Part shown: positions 1 to 11,750 of the stretch, piece by piece
Layout of the letters: each line of letters opens with the position of its first letter
Numbering within the stretch: position 1 is the first letter of the stretch
Assembly: GCF_014168535.1 (NCBI RefSeq)
Contig: NZ_CP060007.1
Location: forward strand, 2,356,001-2,420,000
Direction of reading: 5' to 3'
Source of the DNA: Lacibacter sediminis
GTDB lineage: Bacteria; Bacteroidota; Bacteroidia; Chitinophagales; Chitinophagaceae
DNA: 64,000 nucleotides
The notes under the pieces: generated by a model
What the model was told of the DNA's origin: nothing
The model's database searches: none
Seen by the model: only the letters and a program-made list of their open reading frames with translations
Made by a program: the position numbers and the translations under genes

Positions 1-2392
<2,392 letters not shown>

Positions 2393-2449
2393 AACCCAAA
2401 TGAAAAGATTTCAGCATTTAAATTGGCCCTAAACCAAAGAAACAAAGAA

Positions 2450-4486
2450 ATGAAAACGTATTTTCTTAGAATGAAAATGATTCGATATTGTCAATTAACA
2501 ACATTCGTAATTGGCTCAATATTCTTTAGTGCCAATACTTTTTCACAAACAAAAAATATAAGTCCTGCTGGAAGCAGAATGATCAGCAGCGATATATTCG
2601 GTTTATTTTTTGAAGACATCAACTATGCAGCCGATGGTGGGTTGTATGCAGAGCTGGTGCAAAACCGTTCGTTTGAATACAGCCCGACAGATAACAAACA
2701 ATGGCAGGCACTTTCGTTTTGGGAATATATCACACCCGGATTTTCGTATGGCTCATTGCAAATAGAGACCAATACGCCCGTGCATCCAAACAATCCGCAT
2801 TATGCCGTACTTAACAGTGAGCATGTAGGAACAGTACCGCAACAAAACAATGGGCAGCCATTGCCTTCCTCCATTACAACAGGTCGCCCCGGCGTTGGTA
2901 TTAAAAATCCGGGCTTCGGTAACATCATTACAAAAAAAGGCGAACGTTTTCATGTTGCATTTTTTGCGAAACAACTTTCTGTTCAGCCGGTTGATCTGTT
3001 TGTGAGTCTGCAGGATCCGAAAGGAAATATACTTGCAGAACAAAAATTAACCATTGACAAAAAAGAGTGGAATAAATATACAGCCACACTTTCTGTAACT
3101 GCCGGTCATGATAGCACGCAGGTTGTATTGCTCGCAACAAGTAAAGGAAAAATTGCGTTGGATGTTATTTCAGTTTTTCCGGAACATACATTTAAGAATC
3201 GACCAAATGGCTTACGTGCAGATCTTGCACAACTGCTGGCTGATATGAAACCATCATTCATTCGCTTTCCCGGCGGTTGTTTGGTACATGGTGATGGGTT
3301 AGGAAATATGTATCGCTGGAAAACAACTATTGGCCCCATTGAGCAACGTACTGAACAAAAGAATATCTGGGGTTATCATCAAACAGTTGGACTTGGCTAT
3401 TATGAGTATTTCCAGTTTTGTGAAGATATCGGCGCTAAACCACTACCAGTTTTGCCAGCGGCAGTAAGTTGTCAGAACTCCGGTGGTACATGGCGTATTG
3501 GTGGCACTGGTCAGCGTGCAATACCATTGGAAGAAATGCAGGAGTATATTCAGGAAGTATTGGATCTGATTGAATGGGCCAACGGACCTGTTACATCAAC
3601 ATGGGGAGCAAAACGTGCAGCAGCAGGCCATCCTGCTCCGTTCAATCTTCAATATGTTGGTATTGGTAATGAAGATAAGATCACACCTGAATTTGAACAA
3701 CGGTTCACCATGATCAATAATGCTGTAAAAGCAAAGTATCCAAACATTATTCTTGTTGGCACAAGCGGACCTTTTCATTCGGGTGAAGATTTCGAAAAAG
3801 GTTGGGCTGTTGCCAATCAACTGAAAGTTGATGTAATTGATGAACACTATTATGTACAGCCGGAATGGCTCATCAGTAATCAATACCGCTATGACAAGTA
3901 CAATCGCAATGCCAGTAAAGTGTATTTGGGAGAATACGCTTCATGGGGAAACAAATTATATAATGCCATTGCCGAAGGATTGTATATGACAGGTCTTGAA
4001 CGTAACGGCGACGTTGTAAGCATGGCATCGTATGCACCTTTACTGGCAAAGGATCAATTTACACAATGGAAAACAGATATGATCTTCTTTAGCAACAGTA
4101 CTTATTATCTTACACCCAACTATTATGTACAAAAACTCTTTTCAACAAATGCAGGTGATCACTACGTTGACAAAGTGATTGTAAAGAACAATGCTGATTC
4201 TTTACAGGCTGGTTCCTGTGTATACGATAGTAAAACGGGTGATATTATTTTAAAGCTGGTAAATGCCGGTAAGCAGGCCAGGCAATTTCAGTTGAACCTT
4301 GCTGCATTCAAAAAAACAGCTTCCGTTGCAACAGTTACCCAATTGAGTGGTGATGCTGATGCTGAAAATTCGTTCCGGTCGGCTAATGCAGTTGCACCGG
4401 TAACATCAACTATCAACGTCAGTAAAAAATTCAATTACGAATCACCTGCAATGTCGCTTACAGTGATCAGGATCAAAACAAAATAA
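2450..4486 (+). CDS. GH51 alpha-L-arabinofuranosidase, exported
   Basis: 678 aa from the ATG at 2450; another ATG at 2471 is also possible and keeps the signal peptide that ends near ANTFSQ. An earlier TTG at 2423 is less likely. An N-terminal CBM4/9-like beta domain (about 60-220) precedes a (beta/alpha)8 barrel and a C-terminal beta domain (alpha-L-AF_C). The acid/base Glu is E408 in GIGNED and the nucleophile is E495 in YLGEYASWG. The family removes terminal arabinofuranosyl residues from arabinoxylan and arabinan. Many GH51 enzymes are cytoplasmic; this one carries an export signal, as is usual in Bacteroidota loci. It is followed 8 bp later by the first GH43 gene, so translation is probably coupled. 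Confidence 0.93.
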   Translation: MKTYFLRMKMIRYCQLTTFVIGSIFFSANTFSQTKNISPAGSRMISSDIFGLFFEDINYAADGGLYAELVQNRSFEYSPTDNKQWQALSFWEYITPGFSYGSLQIETNTPVHPNNPHYAVLNSEHVGTVPQQNNGQPLPSSITTGRPGVGIKNPGFGNIITKKGERFHVAFFAKQLSVQPVDLFVSLQDPKGNILAEQKLTIDKKEWNKYTATLSVTAGHDSTQVVLLATSKGKIALDVISVFPEHTFKNRPNGLRADLAQLLADMKPSFIRFPGGCLVHGDGLGNMYRWKTTIGPIEQRTEQKNIWGYHQTVGLGYYEYFQFCEDIGAKPLPVLPAAVSCQNSGGTWRIGGTGQRAIPLEEMQEYIQEVLDLIEWANGPVTSTWGAKRAAAGHPAPFNLQYVGIGNEDKITPEFEQRFTMINNAVKAKYPNIILVGTSGPFHSGEDFEKGWAVANQLKVDVIDEHYYVQPEWLISNQYRYDKYNRNASKVYLGEYASWGNKLYNAIAEGLYMTGLERNGDVVSMASYAPLLAKDQFTQWKTDMIFFSNSTYYLTPNYYVQKLFSTNAGDHYVDKVIVKNNADSLQAGSCVYDSKTGDIILKLVNAGKQARQFQLNLAAFKKTASVATVTQLSGDADAENSFRSANAVAPVTSTINVSKKFNYESPAMSLTVIRIKTK

Positions 4487-4494
4487 AGTACTAC

Positions 4495-5448
4495 ATGAAA
4501 AAAATTGTTTCATCATCAATCCTATGTCTTGCAAGCATGATGTCGTTTGCACAAAATCCCATCATCAAACACATCTTCACAGCCGATCCTTCGCCCATTG
4601 TGCACAAGGGCACTTTATACTTATACACAGGTCATGACACCGCATCTGTAACAGCCACCAATTATAAAATGCCCGACTGGCATGTGTTCTCTACAACCGA
4701 TATGAAGAACTGGAAAGATCATGGCACATTGCTTTCGCCACACACATTTTCATGGGCAACGGGTGATGCTTATGCAGCACAGTGTATTGAACGTGATGGA
4801 AAATTTTACTGGTTTGTTTCAACGTTTCATAAAAAAGACAGTGTAAGTGGTGGCGGTGCTGCCATTGGTGTTGCAGTATCTGATAAGCCAACAGGCCCGT
4901 TTAAAGATGCAATTGGTAAAGCATTGATCACAAACGAAATGACAACTGATAAAAAACATAGTTGGGATGATATTGATCCTACAGTAATGATCGATGATGA
5001 TGGACAGGCATATATGTATTGGGGCAACGGAAGTTGTAAGTGGGTAAAGCTGAAAAAAAACATGATCGAAATAGATGGGCCGATCAACATTGCACCTATT
5101 AAAAATTTCATCGAAGGCCCATGGATCTATAAACGCAAAGAGTGGTACTACCTGGTTTATGCAAGTGTGGGCACCAAACCCGAAATGATCGAATACTGCA
5201 TGGCCAAGAGTCCAACAGGTCCATGGGAATACAAAGGTATTATACAGGAAAATGTACCGAATAGTTTTACAACACATCCCGGTATCATTGATTACAAAGG
5301 CAAATCGTATTTCTTTTACCACAATGGTACATTACCAACAGGTGGCAGTTACAGACGCTCCATTTGTGTTGACTATATGTATTATAACGAAGACGGAACG
5401 ATTCAAAAAATTATTCAAACAACAGAAGGTGTGAAACCAATTAAGTGA
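4495..5448 (+). CDS. GH43 glycosidase (arabinofuranosidase/beta-xylosidase type), exported
   Basis: 317 aa, with a signal peptide MKKIVSSSILCLASMMSFAQ. The single five-bladed propeller domain fills the mature protein. The three GH43 acidic residues are in place: D31 in TADPSP (general base), D161 in WDDIDPTV (pKa modulator) and E207 in FIEGPW (general acid). There is no accessory module, in contrast to the two GH43 genes that follow. It sits 8 bp after GH51 in the same run. Activity on arabinosyl or xylosyl linkages is typical for the family; the precise bond cannot be read from sequence. Confidence 0.9.
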   Translation: MKKIVSSSILCLASMMSFAQNPIIKHIFTADPSPIVHKGTLYLYTGHDTASVTATNYKMPDWHVFSTTDMKNWKDHGTLLSPHTFSWATGDAYAAQCIERDGKFYWFVSTFHKKDSVSGGGAAIGVAVSDKPTGPFKDAIGKALITNEMTTDKKHSWDDIDPTVMIDDDGQAYMYWGNGSCKWVKLKKNMIEIDGPINIAPIKNFIEGPWIYKRKEWYYLVYASVGTKPEMIEYCMAKSPTGPWEYKGIIQENVPNSFTTHPGIIDYKGKSYFFYHNGTLPTGGSYRRSICVDYMYYNEDGTIQKIIQTTEGVKPIK

Positions 5449-5491
5449 TTAAAAAAATACAGTATAACTTTCTATAAAACTACCGGGTGAA

Positions 5492-7069
5492 ATGATGAAG
5501 AAATATTTATTTGTTATAGGACTAATGGTTTGTGTAAGTTCTAATGCAGTTGCACAAACTAAGCAGGCAATCAACCCTGTTATTCATGCTGACGTACCCG
5601 ATCTGTCAATGATACGTGTGGGTAAAAATTATTACATGAGCAGTACCACCATGCACATGAGTCCCGGTGTGCCTATCATGAAATCGACTGATCTTGTAAA
5701 CTGGAAACTGATCGGCTATGCTTATGACACGTTAGTGAGCAATGATGAGATGAATCTTGTAAATGGTAAATCAACTTATGGCCGTGGCTCATGGGCCAGC
5801 AGTATCCGTTATTACAAAGGCACTTATTACGTTTCAACATTTGCGGCAACCAGCGGCAAAACACATATCTACAGCACAAAGAATATTGAAAAGGGCCCAT
5901 GGAAAGAAATTACGTTCCGTCCCGACCTGCATGATCATTCCTTGTATTTCGATGATGATGGCAAAGTGTACATGATCTATGGCAACCGAAAGTTGACATT
6001 GGTTGAATTAAAAGATGATCTGTCAGGTATTAAAGAGAATGGCATCAAGCAAGTGATCATTGAAGATGCAACACAATCCAGTCAATCTATTGGACAAAGT
6101 GGTTTAGGCGAAGGTTCGCAACTCTTCAAAGCAAACGGCATGTACTATCTGTTCAACATTACATGGCCAAGAGCTGGTATGCGCACAGTGGTGATCCATC
6201 GTGCAAAACAACTTACCGGTCCGTGGGAAGGCAGAATTGCATTGCAGGATCTCGGTGTTGCACAAGGCGGATTAATTGATATGCCCGATGGCAGATGGTT
6301 TTCTTATTTGTTTCGTGACTACGGAGCAGTAGGTCGCATCCCCTATCTCGTTCCTGTTAAATGGGAAGATGGTTGGCCGGTATTAGGTGAAAACGGAAAA
6401 GTTCCGGCAAAACTTAACTTACCTGCAAGCAAAGGATTGATTCCGGGTATTGTTGTATCTGATGAATTTAATCGAAAAAAAGGCGAAGCTGTATTACCAC
6501 TTGCCTGGCAATGGAATCACAACCCTGATAATCGCTTTTGGTCGGTTACTGCACGCAAAGGTTTTTTACGATTAACAACCGGTAGAGTTGATACAAGTTT
6601 TCTTTCAGCAAGAAATTCATTAACGCAACGCACCATTGGTCCTGTTTGTACCGGTGTTACGGCATTGGATGTATCAAACATGAAAGATGGTGATATTGCA
6701 GGATTGGCTTTGTTGCAAAAAAATTATGGATTGATTGCTGTGCTTGTAACAGGTGCTACTAAAGAATTGGTGATGATCAATGCAAGTACAGGGCAACCGG
6801 AGGAAGCAAAGCGTATTCCTCTTGCACAGTCAACTGTTTACCTGAAAGCAGAATGCAATTTTACCGACAGGAAAGATGTGGCCGATTTCTTTTACAGTGT
6901 TGATGGAACGAACTGGACACCATTCGGCACACAATTGAAAATGCGCTATACACTTCCGCATTTTATGGGCTATCGTTTTACATTGTTCAACTATGCAACA
7001 AAAGAAGCAGGTGGCTTTGTTGATTTTGACTATTTCAGGATCAGTGATAAGGTTTCTAAAAAAGACTAA
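5492..7069 (+). CDS. GH43 (subfamily 12-like) glycosidase with C-terminal lectin-like domain
   Basis: 525 aa; ATG at 5492, with a second ATG at 5495. The signal peptide ends near SSNAVAQ. The catalytic propeller covers about residues 28-320 and begins with ADVPDLSMI, where D37 is the likely base, a signature of the GH43_12 group. DDDGKVYMIYGN and GEGSQLF hold the other two acidic positions. Residues about 335-515 form a concanavalin-like beta-sandwich (GH43_C2/DUF1349-like), starting at VSDEFNRK. Enzymes of this type cleave arabinose from arabinoxylan or terminal xylose from xylo-oligosaccharides. It lies 43 bp after the previous GH43 gene. Confidence 0.88.
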   Translation: MMKKYLFVIGLMVCVSSNAVAQTKQAINPVIHADVPDLSMIRVGKNYYMSSTTMHMSPGVPIMKSTDLVNWKLIGYAYDTLVSNDEMNLVNGKSTYGRGSWASSIRYYKGTYYVSTFAATSGKTHIYSTKNIEKGPWKEITFRPDLHDHSLYFDDDGKVYMIYGNRKLTLVELKDDLSGIKENGIKQVIIEDATQSSQSIGQSGLGEGSQLFKANGMYYLFNITWPRAGMRTVVIHRAKQLTGPWEGRIALQDLGVAQGGLIDMPDGRWFSYLFRDYGAVGRIPYLVPVKWEDGWPVLGENGKVPAKLNLPASKGLIPGIVVSDEFNRKKGEAVLPLAWQWNHNPDNRFWSVTARKGFLRLTTGRVDTSFLSARNSLTQRTIGPVCTGVTALDVSNMKDGDIAGLALLQKNYGLIAVLVTGATKELVMINASTGQPEEAKRIPLAQSTVYLKAECNFTDRKDVADFFYSVDGTNWTPFGTQLKMRYTLPHFMGYRFTLFNYATKEAGGFVDFDYFRISDKVSKKD

Positions 7070-7115
7070 TTCGAAAATCAATTTTCTCATGATTGTTCAC
7101 TCCAACTCAATTGAA

Positions 7116-8465
7116 ATGACAAGGTTAAAAAGAATATTTTTCGTTTGTGTGATTTTTTACTTCACTGCAAATACGTTGCTTGCCCAAAATCCATTTATCA
7201 GGGATCAGTTTACAGCCGATCCTACTGCAAGAGTATTCAACAACAAAGTATATGTTTTCCCCTCGCATGATATTCTTGCGCAGGAAGGCAAAGGACGTGT
7301 TGGTTGGTTTTGTATGGAAGATTATCATGTCTTCTCTTCCGAAAACTTAGCCGACTGGACAGATCATGGTGTAATTGTTACGCAGAATAAAGTGCCGTGG
7401 GTGCGTCCTGACAGTTACAGCATGTGGGCACCCGATTGTATTGAACGCAATGGAAAATATTATTTCTATTTTCCTACAGCTGCAAAAGATACGGTTACTT
7501 ATGGCAGAGGGTTTACCATCGGTGTTGCTGTGGCTGATAAACCGGAAGGTCCATACATTCCACAGGAAACCCCGATAAAAGGCGTTCGTGGAATTGATCC
7601 GAATGTGTTTATTGATAAAGATGGCCAGGCTTATCTGTACTGGTCTGCAGGAAATATTTATGGCGCCAAACTGAAAGCAAATATGCTGGAGCTGGATTCG
7701 GAAGTAAAAACATTAGGTGAACTTCCAACAAAAGGATTGAAAGAAGGTCCGTTTGTATTTGAACGGAATGGAATTTACTACATGACCTATCCGCATGTAG
7801 AAAATAAAATTGAACGCCTGGAATATGCCATTGGCACAAATCCGCTTGGCCCTTTTAAAATTGTGGGTGCAATTATGGATGAATCACCAACGGGCTGCTG
7901 GACCAATCATCACTCGATCATTGAATTTAAAAAGCAATGGTATTTGTTTTATCATCACAACGATTATTCACCCAAGTTTGACAAAGCACGTTCGATCAGT
8001 TTAGACAGTTTATCATTTAACGCAGATGGTACTATTCAAAAAGTAATTCCTACATTACGTGGTGTTGGTGTTACTGCTGCAAACAAACAAATTCAGATCG
8101 ATCGCTATACCCAGCTGAGTGAACAGGGAACATCGATTGCATTTCATGATACGGTTAATACTTTCAAAGGGTGGAAAACGTTGTTTGCAGCCGCCGGAGC
8201 ATGGATACAGTATAATAGTGTTGATTTTGGAAAGAAAACTCTGAAAACAATTACTGCAAACGTCTTGTCAACAAATGGAGCTGTATTACAAGTACGTACT
8301 GATGCTGTTGATGGCCCTGTTATTGCAGAAATAAAAATCCCACCAACTAAAGAATGGACAATTGTAAACGCACCGGTTCTGAAATTTCAAACCGGCGTTA
8401 AGAATCTCTTCGTTGTCTTAAAGGAGCATGGACTGTTTGAAATTGACTGGGTAAGGTTTCAGTAG
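7116..8465 (+). CDS. GH43 glycosidase with C-terminal CBM6-like domain
   Basis: 449 aa from the ATG at 7116, chosen because MTRLKRIFFVCVIFYFTANT begins a proper signal peptide; the in-frame ATG at 7089 would put a charged tail in front. The catalytic acids are D35 in TADPTARV, D161 in GIDPNVF and E210 in LKEGPF. Residues about 320-449 resemble a CBM6 module, with aromatic-rich strands and the ending FEIDWVRFQ. GH43/CBM6 enzymes commonly act on xylan or arabinoxylan. This is the last gene of the plus-strand glycosidase run; no clear terminator follows before the convergent regulator at 8606. Confidence 0.9.
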   Translation: MTRLKRIFFVCVIFYFTANTLLAQNPFIRDQFTADPTARVFNNKVYVFPSHDILAQEGKGRVGWFCMEDYHVFSSENLADWTDHGVIVTQNKVPWVRPDSYSMWAPDCIERNGKYYFYFPTAAKDTVTYGRGFTIGVAVADKPEGPYIPQETPIKGVRGIDPNVFIDKDGQAYLYWSAGNIYGAKLKANMLELDSEVKTLGELPTKGLKEGPFVFERNGIYYMTYPHVENKIERLEYAIGTNPLGPFKIVGAIMDESPTGCWTNHHSIIEFKKQWYLFYHHNDYSPKFDKARSISLDSLSFNADGTIQKVIPTLRGVGVTAANKQIQIDRYTQLSEQGTSIAFHDTVNTFKGWKTLFAAAGAWIQYNSVDFGKKTLKTITANVLSTNGAVLQVRTDAVDGPVIAEIKIPPTKEWTIVNAPVLKFQTGVKNLFVVLKEHGLFEIDWVRFQ

Positions 8466-8605
8466 CAACAAAAATTAAAATGAATAATTAAATGTTTGGA
8501 ACCATACAAATTCGGACAGCTTTTATTTAGTAAAGGTTTGAATTTGTAAGACAATTTTCCAATGTTTTAAACCGCACAGAGTCCGGAAAAATCGTTTTTT
8601 ATTGC

Positions 8606-9313
8606 TTACGAGTAATAGATATCCGGATTTGGGATAATCGTTGCAACAGCATGAAAGTTCGCTTTGTATTTCTTGCTGTTCATTTTATAGTACCATGCAC
8701 CTCTTTTTGAGTTTTCCTTATCCTTTTCATTCAATTTTTCCAACAGGTTCATCGAAAGTATTTTCCTGCTGAAGTTGCGGTTGTCCATTTCAATATTATA
8801 TACTTCTTCATACAGACTTTTCAATTGAGGTAAAGTGAATTTCGCAGGAAGTAATTCAAACAGGATGGGGTGGAAAGCAGATTTGTAGCGTAACCTAGCT
8901 TTGGCTTTCGCTACCATTTGTTTATGGTCGAAAATGAGTTTTGGGTGCTTATTGATATCAAACCATTCTGCATGGAAATCGTCGGTAATTTGTTTTTTAT
9001 ACTTATTGATATCGATCAACGCAAAGAAGGCTACTGAAACTGTTCGTTCAACAGGGTCACGGCCCGGCTCACTAAAGGTTGATAATTCTTCTAAATAGAC
9101 ATTCGATAAACCCGTGCGTGTGTGTAGCACACGTGCAGCTGCCTGCTCAACATTTTCGTTGGCAAAGACAAATCCGCCCATTAAACTCCAGCTGCCCATT
9201 TCCGGTTCCAGTGCCCGCTGTACAAGGAGTATTTTTAATTGCTTTCCATCAAAGCCAAAGACGATACAGTCGACAGCTAAGAAAACCCTGGCTTGGTCAG
9301 GATAACGGCTCAT
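8606..9313 (-). CDS. Nudix-fold transcriptional regulator, NrtR/AraR type
   Basis: 235 aa. Residues about 10-145 form a Nudix domain; residues about 150-225 form a winged helix of the NrtR kind (LPQLKSLYEEVYN..., NFSRKIL). The Nudix signature is broken: after G47-x5-E53-x7 the expected REUXEEXGU reads RVLHTRTGL (residues 61-69), so the metal-binding glutamates are gone. Hydrolysis is therefore unlikely and a ligand-sensing role likely. In Bacteroides thetaiotaomicron a protein of this type (AraR) is an arabinose-responsive regulator; that is family knowledge. Here it faces away from galK and converges with the arabinosidase cluster, so arabinose or galactose is the probable ligand. A 21-bp palindrome lies 30 bp upstream of its start. 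Confidence 0.88.
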   Translation of the reverse strand: MSRYPDQARVFLAVDCIVFGFDGKQLKILLVQRALEPEMGSWSLMGGFVFANENVEQAAARVLHTRTGLSNVYLEELSTFSEPGRDPVERTVSVAFFALIDINKYKKQITDDFHAEWFDINKHPKLIFDHKQMVAKAKARLRYKSAFHPILFELLPAKFTLPQLKSLYEEVYNIEMDNRNFSRKILSMNLLEKLNEKDKENSKRGAWYYKMNSKKYKANFHAVATIIPNPDIYYS

Positions 9314-9342
9314 AGTATTAACGGTTATTAGTAAGATAAAAA

Positions 9343-9363
9343 TAACTGTAATTTTGACAGTTA
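9343..9363. promoter_or_regulatory. Operator-like 21-bp palindrome between regulator and galK
   Basis: TAACTGT, 7-nt spacer, ACAGTTA: a perfect 7-7-7 inverted repeat. It overlaps the TTTG (-33) element of the proposed galK promoter and lies 30 bp from the divergent regulator gene, so one bound dimer could control both genes. The length fits the roughly 21-bp operators I recall for NrtR-family regulators; the link to the neighbouring regulator is inference. Confidence 0.6.
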
Positions 9364-9383
9364 AAAAATTTTATTTTACTTTG
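9353..9383 (+). promoter_or_regulatory. Bacteroidota-type promoter for galK-galT
   Basis: TTTG at 9353-9356 is followed after 20 nt by TACTTTG at 9377-9383, close to the phylum consensus TTTG-N19-21-TAnnTTTG (one T short in the -7 box). Transcription would start near 9387, giving a leader of about 145 nt. Confidence 0.55.
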
Positions 9384-9386
9384 TTA

Positions 9387-9443
9387 GACCCGAAAGGGTC
9401 ATAATCAATAGTCGGCGGGTGGTTTCCACTCTCCGCCCTTTTT
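9387..9443 (+). promoter_or_regulatory. galK leader RNA: GAAA hairpin followed by terminator-like hairpin
   Basis: Just past the predicted transcription start lies GACCC-GAAA-GGGTC (9387-9400), a perfect 5-bp stem with a GNRA tetraloop. After 13 nt comes a second stem, GGCGG/CCGCC plus GTGG/CCAC with a TTT loop and a TCT bulge (9414-9437), followed by CTTTTT. The second hairpin looks like an intrinsic terminator placed about 90 nt before the galK start, so it may be an attenuator. I cannot assign it to a known RNA family. Confidence 0.5.
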
Positions 9444-9463
9444 AAAATCTTTATTTTAAACAA

Positions 9464-9513
9464 CAGTTTATTTCGTTTGAGGTTGACATTTTTTTATCAA
9501 ACAAATAATACTG
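9464..9513. repeat. Imperfect 17-bp inverted repeat just upstream of galK
   Basis: Arms 9464-9480 and 9497-9513 pair over CAGT, TTATTT and GTTTGA with two single-base bulges, around a T-rich 16-nt loop. It could fold in the galK leader or bind a regulator. A TTGACA-N17-TAATAC sequence overlaps it, but that pattern is not the usual promoter in this phylum. Confidence 0.4.
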
Positions 9514-9531
9514 AACGAAACTGAATGCTAT

Positions 9532-10683
9532 ATGAAAGAAAAATTAAAGGCTCAATTTATTGAGCAGTATCAAACAGAGCCTTCTGTTATTGTACGTTCT
9601 CCCGGTCGTGTAAACATTATTGGTGAACACACAGATTATAACGAAGGTTTTGTATTACCCGCAGCAATTGATAAAGCTGCTTACATTGCTTTATCTCTTC
9701 GTGATGATGATGAAATTCATCTTACTGCTTCCGATCTTAATGAAACATTCTCTACAACTGTTGCAGAGTTAAAACCGGTTGGCGATATCAGCTGGCCCAA
9801 CTATATTCTCGGTTCGGCAGCGCAATTCATAAAGCGTGGAGTTAAGTTACCGGGATTCAATGCTATTCTTTCAAGTGATGTGCCGATAGGTGCAGGTTTA
9901 TCTTCATCTGCAGCGGTTGAATGTGCAACGGTATATGCATTGAACGAATTGCTGCAAACAAATATCGATCGAGTTGCAATGGTGGAGATGGCACAAAAAG
10001 CCGAACATGAATATGCCGGTGTAATGTGTGGTATCATGGATCAGTTTGCATCAATGATGGGAAAGAAAGATCATGTGATAAAACTTGATTGCCGTTCGTT
10101 AGCTTATGAATATGTTCCGTTTAAACTTGACGGAATAAAGATCTTGTTGCTGAATACAAACGTAAAGCATTCTCTTGCTTCATCTGAATATAACACAAGA
10201 CGCAATGAATGTACACAGGCAGTTGATTGGATAAAAATTCATCACCCTGAAGTAACATCGCTGAGGCATGCAACCATCGCAATGTTAAATGAACATGTGT
10301 TACCGAAAGATAAAACCATTGATGATCGCAGCCGTTTTGTTGTGGAAGAGATCGAACGCTTGATTACAGGTTGTGCCGATCTTCAGAAAGGTGATATTGC
10401 AGCACTAGGCAAAAAAATGTTTGCCACACATGATGGTCTCAGCAAAATGTATGAAGTGAGTTGTAAAGAACTCGACTTCCTGGTTGATTTTGTTCGTAAC
10501 CGTCCGGAAGTAATTGGTGCACGCATGATGGGGGGTGGTTTTGGTGGCTGCACCATCAACCTGGTAAAAGAATCTGCTATTGAAGAATTGGTCAAGGCAA
10601 TTAAACCGGCTTACGAATCTGAAATGGGTTTACAACTCGATTATTACATCGCTTCTATTGAAAATGGAACAGAAATTATATAA
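9532..10683 (+). CDS. galK: Galactokinase
   Basis: 383 aa, normal length. A GHMP kinase that phosphorylates galactose at C1 with ATP, the first step of the Leloir pathway, in the cytoplasm. The galactose-binding signature [16 protein letters not shown] (about residues 24-39), the ATP loop [11 protein letters not shown] (about 120-130) and the third GHMP motif [12 protein letters not shown] near the C-terminus are all intact. galT follows after 2 bp. The gene is divergent from the Nudix-type regulator and has a long leader with a palindrome and hairpins, so it is probably sugar-controlled. Confidence 0.96.
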   Translation: MKEKLKAQFIEQYQTEPSVIVRSPGRVNIIGEHTDYNEGFVLPAAIDKAAYIALSLRDDDEIHLTASDLNETFSTTVAELKPVGDISWPNYILGSAAQFIKRGVKLPGFNAILSSDVPIGAGLSSSAAVECATVYALNELLQTNIDRVAMVEMAQKAEHEYAGVMCGIMDQFASMMGKKDHVIKLDCRSLAYEYVPFKLDGIKILLLNTNVKHSLASSEYNTRRNECTQAVDWIKIHHPEVTSLRHATIAMLNEHVLPKDKTIDDRSRFVVEEIERLITGCADLQKGDIAALGKKMFATHDGLSKMYEVSCKELDFLVDFVRNRPEVIGARMMGGGFGGCTINLVKESAIEELVKAIKPAYESEMGLQLDYYIASIENGTEII

Positions 10684-10685
10684 TT

Positions 10686-11729
10686 ATGTTTGACAGTAAA
10701 GAACATTCACACACACGTTTAAACATTCTTACAGGCGACTGGATACTTGTTTCACCACATCGCATGAAACGTCCATGGCAAGGTAAAGTTGAAACAGTGC
10801 CGGCTGATAACAGACCTTCATACGATCCTACCTGTTATCTCTGCCCGGGAAATAAACGTTCTGACGGAAGTATGAATCCTGCTTATACAGATGCATATGT
10901 TTTCGTCAATGATTTCTCTGCGTTGTTACCTGAAACACCGGATGGCGGAGAAAGCGATCAGGGCTTACTTGTCAGCAAAAGTGAAACAGGTATTTGTAAA
11001 GTCATTTGTTTTTCGCCTGATCATAGTCTCACGCTTCCTGTGATGCAGGAGGATGCAATCGTAAAAGTGATCCATTTGTGGAAGCAGGAGTTTGAAGAAC
11101 TTTCTAAGCATAAGCACATCAGGTATATCCAGATATTTGAAAATAAAGGTGAGATCATGGGTTGCAGTAATCCGCATCCGCATGGACAAATATGGGCTTC
11201 ATCTTCGTTGCCATTGGAACTCACAAAAGAAACCACGCAACAAAAAAAATATTACACACAACACGGAAAGAGTTTGTTAAGCGCCTACCTCGATCTTGAG
11301 TTGGAAAAACAAGAACGTATTGTTGTGGAAAATGAACATTTTGTGGCACTGGTTCCATATTGGGCAGTGTGGCCTTATGAAACAATGATCATCAGCAAAC
11401 GTCATGTGCAAACTATTTTGCAATTCACTCCTGAAGAAGAAAAAGCATTTGCTGCTATTTTGAAGCAACTTACTACCAGGTATGATAACCTGTTCAATAT
11501 CTCTTTCCCTTATAGCGGAGGTATGCACCAGGCTCCTGTAAATGATGGTGAAGATCATGCCGAATGGCATTGGCACATGCATTTTTATCCGCCTTTATTG
11601 CGAAGTGCAACGGTTAAGAAATTCATGGTTGGTTATGAAATGCTGGCGAATCCGCAACGGGATATTACACCAGAAGCAGCCGCTGCCACTTTGCAGCAGT
11701 TATCTGAAATTCATTATTCGCTTCGTTAG
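10686..11729 (+). CDS. galT: UDP-glucose--hexose-1-phosphate uridylyltransferase
   Basis: 347 aa, the usual size for GalT. It exchanges UMP between UDP-glucose and galactose-1-phosphate. The active-site HPH motif is in [14 protein letters not shown], and CYLCPGN near residue 55 supplies cysteines of the metal site. The C-terminal half has the second HIT-like domain ([11 protein letters not shown]). It starts 2 bp after galK stops, so the two are co-transcribed, and it is followed by a strong terminator. No epimerase (galE) or mutarotase gene is present nearby in the window. Confidence 0.95.
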   Translation: MFDSKEHSHTRLNILTGDWILVSPHRMKRPWQGKVETVPADNRPSYDPTCYLCPGNKRSDGSMNPAYTDAYVFVNDFSALLPETPDGGESDQGLLVSKSETGICKVICFSPDHSLTLPVMQEDAIVKVIHLWKQEFEELSKHKHIRYIQIFENKGEIMGCSNPHPHGQIWASSSLPLELTKETTQQKKYYTQHGKSLLSAYLDLELEKQERIVVENEHFVALVPYWAVWPYETMIISKRHVQTILQFTPEEEKAFAAILKQLTTRYDNLFNISFPYSGGMHQAPVNDGEDHAEWHWHMHFYPPLLRSATVKKFMVGYEMLANPQRDITPEAAAATLQQLSEIHYSLR

Positions 11730-11750
11730 AGTAAATTCATTCAAGGAAGA

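Noticed and set aside
4819-5322. 167-codon open frame antisense to the first GH43 gene
   Set aside because: Shadow frame; the plus strand has all GH43 catalytic residues and a signal peptide.
9483-9511. TTGACA-N17-TAATAC as the main galK promoter
   Set aside because: The main sigma factor of Bacteroidota prefers TTTG/TAnnTTTG, which is present upstream; kept only as a minor possibility in the findings.
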